DNA of 44,440 nucleotides from an uncultured Clostridia bacterium. Its GTDB lineage: Bacteria > Bacillota > Clostridia > Oscillospirales > Oscillospiraceae. This document shows positions 40,706 through 44,440 of this stretch, piece by piece. The position numbers and the translations under genes are program-made. The DNA is taken from contig CAMSIF010000007.1 of assembly GCA_947058885.1 (NCBI GenBank), positions 1 through 44,440 on the forward strand. The letters run 5' to 3'. Under the pieces are notes generated by a model. That model was given only the letters and a program-made list of their open reading frames with translations. It was not told the DNA's origin and did not search any database. The number at the start of each line of letters is the position of its first letter. The first letter of the stretch is position 1.

Positions 40706-42004
40706 TCAAATTTTCCGCCGGTCAATGACCCGCAGGGCTTTGCCTTCACTGCGGCTAATGGATTTGGGGGCCACCAGGCGGACCTTGGCGTAGATGCCCA
40801 GCATAGCCTTCAGGGCCGCTACCAGGCCCTTTTCCATATCTGTAATCCTGCCCAGACTATCGGAGAAGTTATCCGGCGTCATTTCCACCATAACCTCCAG
40901 GGTATCGGAGTTGTTCACCCGGTCTACGATAATCTGATAGTTGGCCTGATACCCCTGCTCCAGGAGCACGGTTTCAATCTGGGACGGGAACACATTGACA
41001 CCCTTGACAATCAGCATATCGTCGCTGCGGCCCATGGGCTTTGACATTTTTACGTGGGTACGTCCGCAGGAGCAGGGCTTCCGGGTCAGAACGCAGATGT
41101 CACGGGTCCGGTAGCGCAGGAGCGGGAAAGCCTCCTTGGTAATTGCCGTGAATACCAGCTCCCCTTTTTCCCCGTCGGGCAGAACCTCGCCGGTGTCAGG
41201 ATCGATAATTTCCGCGATAAAGTGGTCCTCGTTGATGTGCATCCCGGACTGCTCCGAGCACTCGAAGGCCACGCCCGGACCGCTGGTTTCCGTGAGACCG
41301 TAGATGTCGAAGGCCTTGATGCCCAGACGGTTTTCGATATCCCGGCGCATCTCCTCACTCCAGGCCTCCGCGCCGAAGATGCCGGCTTTCAGTTTAATCT
41401 TGTCCCGCAGGCCCCGCTCATGGATACTCTCCGCCAGATAGGCGGCGTAGGAGGGGGTGCAGCAAAGGATGGTGGCTCCCAGGTCCACCATAAATTGCAG
41501 CTGGCGGTCGGTATTGCCGGAGGACATGGGCAGGGTCAGGCAGCCCGCCTTATGGCTGCCGCCGTTGAGGCCCGGTCCGCCGGTAAAGAGGCCGTAGCCA
41601 TAGCTGACCTGACAGACATCCTCGTCTGTGCCGCCCGCGGCCGTGATGGCCCGGGCACAGCAGTCCTCCCATAAGTCTACGTCGTGCTGTGTATAAAAGG
41701 CAACCACCCGGCGGCCCGTAGTACCGGAGGTGGACTGAATTCGCACACAGTTCTTGAGGGGCTTGGCCAAAAGGCCGTAGGGGTAGGCCTCCCGCAGGTC
41801 GTCCTTTGTGAGGAAGGGCAGCTTGTGTAAATCGTCAACGCTCCGGATGTCCTCCGGCGAGACGCCCTTCTCCTCCATTTTTTTGTGGTAGTACGGCACA
41901 TTGTCCCAGACATGCCGCACCTGCCTGAGCAGCCGCTCATTCTGCCAGGCCAGGATTTGTTCCCTGGAGGCGGTCTCAATTTCGGGCTGATAGTAACGCT
42001 CCAT
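40706..42004 (-). CDS. paaK: Phenylacetate-CoA ligase family protein
   Basis: A 432-residue AMP-forming acyl-CoA ligase. QSTSGTTGRRVV is the ATP/AMP-binding P-loop, YGLTETSGPGVAFEC the second adenylation motif, RYRTRDIC the third, and GRSDDMLIVKGVNVFPSQIE begins the C-terminal lid. Family members activate phenylacetate or indoleacetate; in anaerobes without a Paa pathway they work with aminotransferases and indolepyruvate oxidoreductase on aromatic amino acid fermentation. iorAB is not in the window. GAAGGAGA precedes the ATG. First gene of the operon. Confidence 0.94.
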   Translation of the reverse strand: MERYYQPEIETASREQILAWQNERLLRQVRHVWDNVPYYHKKMEEKGVSPEDIRSVDDLHKLPFLTKDDLREAYPYGLLAKPLKNCVRIQSTSGTTGRRVVAFYTQHDVDLWEDCCARAITAAGGTDEDVCQVSYGYGLFTGGPGLNGGSHKAGCLTLPMSSGNTDRQLQFMVDLGATILCCTPSYAAYLAESIHERGLRDKIKLKAGIFGAEAWSEEMRRDIENRLGIKAFDIYGLTETSGPGVAFECSEQSGMHINEDHFIAEIIDPDTGEVLPDGEKGELVFTAITKEAFPLLRYRTRDICVLTRKPCSCGRTHVKMSKPMGRSDDMLIVKGVNVFPSQIETVLLEQGYQANYQIIVDRVNNSDTLEVMVEMTPDNFSDSLGRITDMEKGLVAALKAMLGIYAKVRLVAPKSISRSEGKALRVIDRRKI

Positions 42005-42051
42005 ATGCGGTCTCCTTCATTTTTCGCGGATTTGGCTTCTTTTGCGTTTTT

Positions 42052-42080
42052 ACTCTACCACTCTCAAGAAATAAAGTCAA
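42052..42080 (-). promoter_or_regulatory. Promoter of the paaK operon
   Basis: On the minus strand, TTGACT (42075-42080), a 17-nt spacer ending in TGG (extended -10), TAGAGT (42052-42057). Confidence 0.8.
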
Positions 42081-42135
42081 TGTTGAATTGCGGAAATTGC
42101 GGACCCGCGCTGCCGGCAAAAAAAGTAATTTGTGG

Positions 42136-42164
42136 TGGAAATGGCGCGGGGAATGTGATATACT
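42136..42164 (+). promoter_or_regulatory. Promoter of the SPFH gene
   Basis: TGGAAA (42136-42141), a 17-nt spacer with TGA before the -10, TATACT (42159-42164). Confidence 0.6.
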
Positions 42165-42197
42165 GACAGTATCCTATCTTACAAGGAGGTACCTGTT

Positions 42198-43088
42198 ATG
42201 CCGTATATCCTGATTGCGATTGGCGTGATTCTCCTCATTCTGCTGGTTACCAATATCCATGTGGTTCAGCAGTCCCGGGCCTACGTGGTAGAACGCCTGG
42301 GGGCCTATCACGTCACCTGGGGCGTGGGACCCCACGTGAAGCTGCCCCTCTTTGACCGCGTGGCCAAGAAGGTCAGCCTCAAGGAGCAGGTGGTGGATTT
42401 TGCGCCCCAGCCTGTCATTACCAAGGACAATGTCACCATGCAGATTGATACCGTCATCTATTTTCAAATCATCGACCCCAAGCTGTATACCTACGGCGTG
42501 GAGCACCCCATGAGCGCCATTGAAAACCTCACCGCAACCACCCTGCGGAATATCATCGGCGATCTGGAGCTGGACCAGTCCCTCACCAGCCGGGACCACA
42601 TCAACACCCAGATGCGGGCCATCCTGGACGAGGCCACCGACCCTTGGGGCATCAAGGTCAACCGTGTGGAGCTGAAAAACATCATCCCGCCCCGGGATAT
42701 TCAGGATTCCATGGAGAAGCAGATGCGGGCGGAGCGGGAACGCCGGGAAGCCATTCTCCAGGCCCAGGGCCAGAAGGAGAGCCAGATTCTGGTGGCGGAG
42801 GGCGAGAAGCAGTCCGCGATTCTCCGGGCGGACGCCGCCAAGCAGGCCGCGATTCTGGAAGCCGAGGGCAAGGCCGCCGCGATTTTGAAGGTCCAGCAGG
42901 CGATGGCAGATTCCATTAAACTGCTCAACGAGGCCAATCCCAATGAGCAGGTGGTGAAGATTAAAGCCCTGGAGTCCTTCCAGGCCGCCGCGGACGGGAA
43001 AGCGACAAAGATTATTATCCCCAGCGAGATACAGGGGCTGGCGGGTCTTGCCGCCGGACTCCAGACTATGCTGGAGAAGGACCGGTAA
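42198..43088 (+). CDS. SPFH/Band 7 (stomatin-like) membrane protein
   Basis: A 296-residue protein. Residues 3-20 are an N-terminal membrane helix (YILIAIGVILLILLV). The SPFH domain covers ~25-190 (VVERLGAYHVTWGVGPHVKLP, DVTMQ-type segment DNVTMQIDTVIYFQI, NLTATTLRNIIGDLELDQ). A coiled coil spans ~170-235 (MEKQMRAERERREAILQAQG, then Ala/Glu repeats). It is of the QmcA/stomatin type, which forms large membrane rings and scaffolds microdomains or proteases. NfeD partners often lie next to such genes; none is seen here. ACAAGGAGG before the ATG. Confidence 0.93.
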   Translation: MPYILIAIGVILLILLVTNIHVVQQSRAYVVERLGAYHVTWGVGPHVKLPLFDRVAKKVSLKEQVVDFAPQPVITKDNVTMQIDTVIYFQIIDPKLYTYGVEHPMSAIENLTATTLRNIIGDLELDQSLTSRDHINTQMRAILDEATDPWGIKVNRVELKNIIPPRDIQDSMEKQMRAERERREAILQAQGQKESQILVAEGEKQSAILRADAAKQAAILEAEGKAAAILKVQQAMADSIKLLNEANPNEQVVKIKALESFQAAADGKATKIIIPSEIQGLAGLAAGLQTMLEKDR

Positions 43089-43194
43089 GCGGCGCCGGTT
43101 CCGCCGCAAGAATTTTATCTGTTGGGGGAGAGGGCCGCAGAGGCCTTCTCCCCTCGCTCTGCGGGAGGGAGGACGGACAGCTCCAGAGAGGGAT

Positions 43195-43223
43195 TTGACA
43201 AGCTCCCTCTGTCTGTATATAAT
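43195..43223 (+). promoter_or_regulatory. Perfect consensus sigma-A promoter
   Basis: TTGACA (43195-43200), exactly 17 nt, TATAAT (43218-43223). The only full-consensus promoter found in the window; it drives the Sel1-repeat gene, whose GTG is 49 nt downstream. Confidence 0.92.
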
Positions 43224-43271
43224 ATACTCCGCACCGGAAACAAAGAAGCAATTTCGAGAGGTGGGACGAGC

Positions 43272-43988
43272 GTGCTGAAAGATTACGTTGCCAAGACATT
43301 GACATTTCTGCAAATGCCGGGGAAAAACCAGAAAAATAAGGGAAAGAATGAACAGCCTCAGGCAGACGCGCAGGAGCTTCCCCCTTCCGCCGGTGAGGAG
43401 CAGGCTGCGGAGGACCTTTTTACCGCGCCGCTGGAAACGGACTTTGACCCGGAAAAAATGTTTTATGACGAAGAACAGGGATCTTCAGAGGCCGTTTCGG
43501 GGGAAGCTTCGGAAGAGCCGGAGGACTCGTCCGGGCAGGCCAGTTTCGAGGCCGGGATGCGCCTATGCGAGAGCAAGAGCTACCCGGAGGCTTTGGAGGC
43601 GTTCACCCGGGCCGCCGGGCTGGGTCATATGCAGGCGCAATTCCTCTGCGGACATATGTACCGCAAGGGCGTTGCGGCGGAACCCAACGATAAGCTTGCG
43701 CTGACCTGGTTCAAGCGGGCGGCCAAGCAGGGCTATATGGAGGCGCAGCTGGCCTGCGGGGAGATGTATGAGACCGGCTGTGGAACGGCGGTCAATATGA
43801 AGCGGGCGTTGAGCTGGTACGAGCAGGCGGCCAAGCAGGGGTCCGTAGAGGCGCAGATGAAGTGCGGACGAATGTACTTCTGCGGACGGGCGGAGACCAG
43901 AAATCCGAAAAAGGCCCGGTATTGGCTGGAGATTGCGGCTGGCGGCGGAAGCGAGGAAGCGCAAAAGCTGCTGCGGGAACGTTTTTAA
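43272..43988 (+). CDS. Sel1-repeat protein
   Basis: A 238-residue protein. Residues 1-~95 are a low-complexity acidic region (Gln/Glu/Ser-rich) after a short basic start. Residues ~96-238 hold a degenerate repeat followed by three clear Sel1-like repeats (GHMQAQFLCGHMYRKGVAAE, GYMEAQLACGEMYETGCGTA, GSVEAQMKCGRMYFCGRAET). These helical hairpins mediate protein-protein contacts. No signal peptide. The GTG at 43272 with GAGAGGTGGG upstream is the likely start; the longer frame runs through the promoter. The partner is unknown. The consensus promoter implies strong constitutive expression. Confidence 0.85.
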   Translation: MLKDYVAKTLTFLQMPGKNQKNKGKNEQPQADAQELPPSAGEEQAAEDLFTAPLETDFDPEKMFYDEEQGSSEAVSGEASEEPEDSSGQASFEAGMRLCESKSYPEALEAFTRAAGLGHMQAQFLCGHMYRKGVAAEPNDKLALTWFKRAAKQGYMEAQLACGEMYETGCGTAVNMKRALSWYEQAAKQGSVEAQMKCGRMYFCGRAETRNPKKARYWLEIAAGGGSEEAQKLLRERF

Positions 43989-43996
43989 TGCGGTAA

Positions 43997-44040
43997 AGAG
44001 CGTGTGGGAGACAGGGAATGTTTCTCACGCGCTTTTTTCT
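43997..44040 (+). terminator. Terminator after the Sel1-repeat gene
   Basis: AGCGTGTGgGAGA pairs with TCTCACGCGCT, followed by TTTTTTCTTTT. Confidence 0.88.
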
Positions 44041-44124
44041 TTTGAGCGGGATTATCTAAAAAAGAAACGGTTAATTTCCGCCAAGGCGGTAAATACTATG
44101 GGCGGACGAGAGGAGGGATTGTAT

Positions 44125-44295
44125 ATGAACGGATTTATGAAGGGGATACTGCTGGGGGCGGCGGCAGGAGTCGCCGCAGACGTTGCTCTGCATACGGCTA
44201 AGGGCAAGCGGACAACTGCTGGCAAAGCGATGCAGTCGGTTACCGACGCAGTGGATTCCGCCGCAGTTTCAATGAAACAAAATCTGGGACGATAG
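44125..44295 (+). CDS. Small Gly/Ala-rich protein with a possible membrane helix
   Basis: A 56-residue protein starting MNGFMKGILLGAAAGVAADV, a glycine/alanine-rich helix like the start of YtxH-type envelope proteins, followed by a basic, Ser/Thr/Ala-rich helix (TAGKAMQSVTDAVDSAAVSM). AGAGGAGGGA precedes the ATG at 44125. The longer open frame upstream passes through the preceding terminator and is unlikely. Function unknown. Downstream, 44296-44440 is GC-rich with small dyads (for example TCGCG at 44380-44390) and no gene that I can support. Confidence 0.7.
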   Translation: MNGFMKGILLGAAAGVAADVALHTAKGKRTTAGKAMQSVTDAVDSAAVSMKQNLGR

Positions 44296-44440
44296 GCGGT
44301 TACTGCCGTCACCAGGAGTGTCCCGGCGTCCGGCTGTGCAGTTAGCGCAGCCCGACGCCGCGGGGTTGGGGACGCGAGCGATTTCGCGAGAACAAGAGGG
44401 AGGCCCCAGAGCCCTCAATGGTACAGAGCGCACCCAAGGG

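Noticed and set aside
1-44440. CRISPR array, prophage, toxin-antitoxin or defence island
   Set aside because: No regularly spaced repeats, cas, integrase, capsid or restriction genes were seen; genes are mainly core metabolism, transport, motility and sporulation.

Overview
This window looks like a chromosomal segment of a GC-rich, spore-forming, flagellated member of the Clostridia. The signs are a SpoIID homologue, a RicT/YaaT protein next to holB, candidate sigma-E and sigma-G promoters, a flagellin behind a sigma-D-type promoter, pyruvate phosphate dikinase, and strong AAGGAGG-type ribosome binding sites. I favour the Oscillospiraceae (Oscillibacter, Flavonifractor, Intestinimonas or similar) from GC content, gene mix and hairpin-rich intergenic elements. 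That placement is an inference. I see no phage, insertion sequence, CRISPR array, tRNA or rRNA.

Layout. 1-1350: the start of a PfkB-type sugar kinase and a LacI-family regulator, with operator-like palindromes at both genes. 1474-4440: a large HD-GYP-variant protein converging on L-lactate dehydrogenase. 4571-8641: a complete pstSCAB-phoU phosphate uptake operon. 8669-10423 (minus): an ECF sigma factor and its membrane-anchored partner, with an ECF-type promoter in front. 10652-13871: a transporter operon made of a 28-residue membrane peptide, a YtrA-type GntR regulator, an ABC ATPase and a large permease. 13930-14167: a free-standing structured RNA with its own promoter and terminator. 14235-18794: an envelope-flavoured block (ATP-grasp ligase, PHP phosphoesterase, NodB deacetylase with an SLH-like tail, secreted stalk/PepSY protein). 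Its second half is bounded by a pair of oppositely oriented 39-bp palindromic repeats. 18975-22891: FAD-dependent dehydrogenase, XRE-TPR regulator and MFS transporter. 22951-25180: a membrane protein, spoIID and a small probable sporulation gene. 25222-29603: flagellin and a probable flagellin glycosyltransferase.

29657-32386 (minus) is ppdK, divergent from holB-ricT (32467-34948), whose two genes are separated by a hairpin-dense spacer. A MATE exporter follows. 36573-39025 (minus) is a molybdenum cofactor operon: moaA, a moaC-mogA fusion and a MOSC protein. 39081-42080 (minus) is an aromatic 2-oxo-acid type operon: paaK, a double-ACT protein and an aminotransferase. The window ends with an SPFH protein, a Sel1-repeat protein and a small glycine/alanine-rich peptide.

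No single locus is clearly a new defence or mobile system. The most promising undescribed items are the ~200-nt structured RNA at 13965-14167, the 28-residue peptide at 10747, the candidate sigma-G small gene at 24922, the paired 39-bp repeats and the moaC-mogA fusion. Promoters, operators and folds were read by eye; no database search, alignment or folding program was run.
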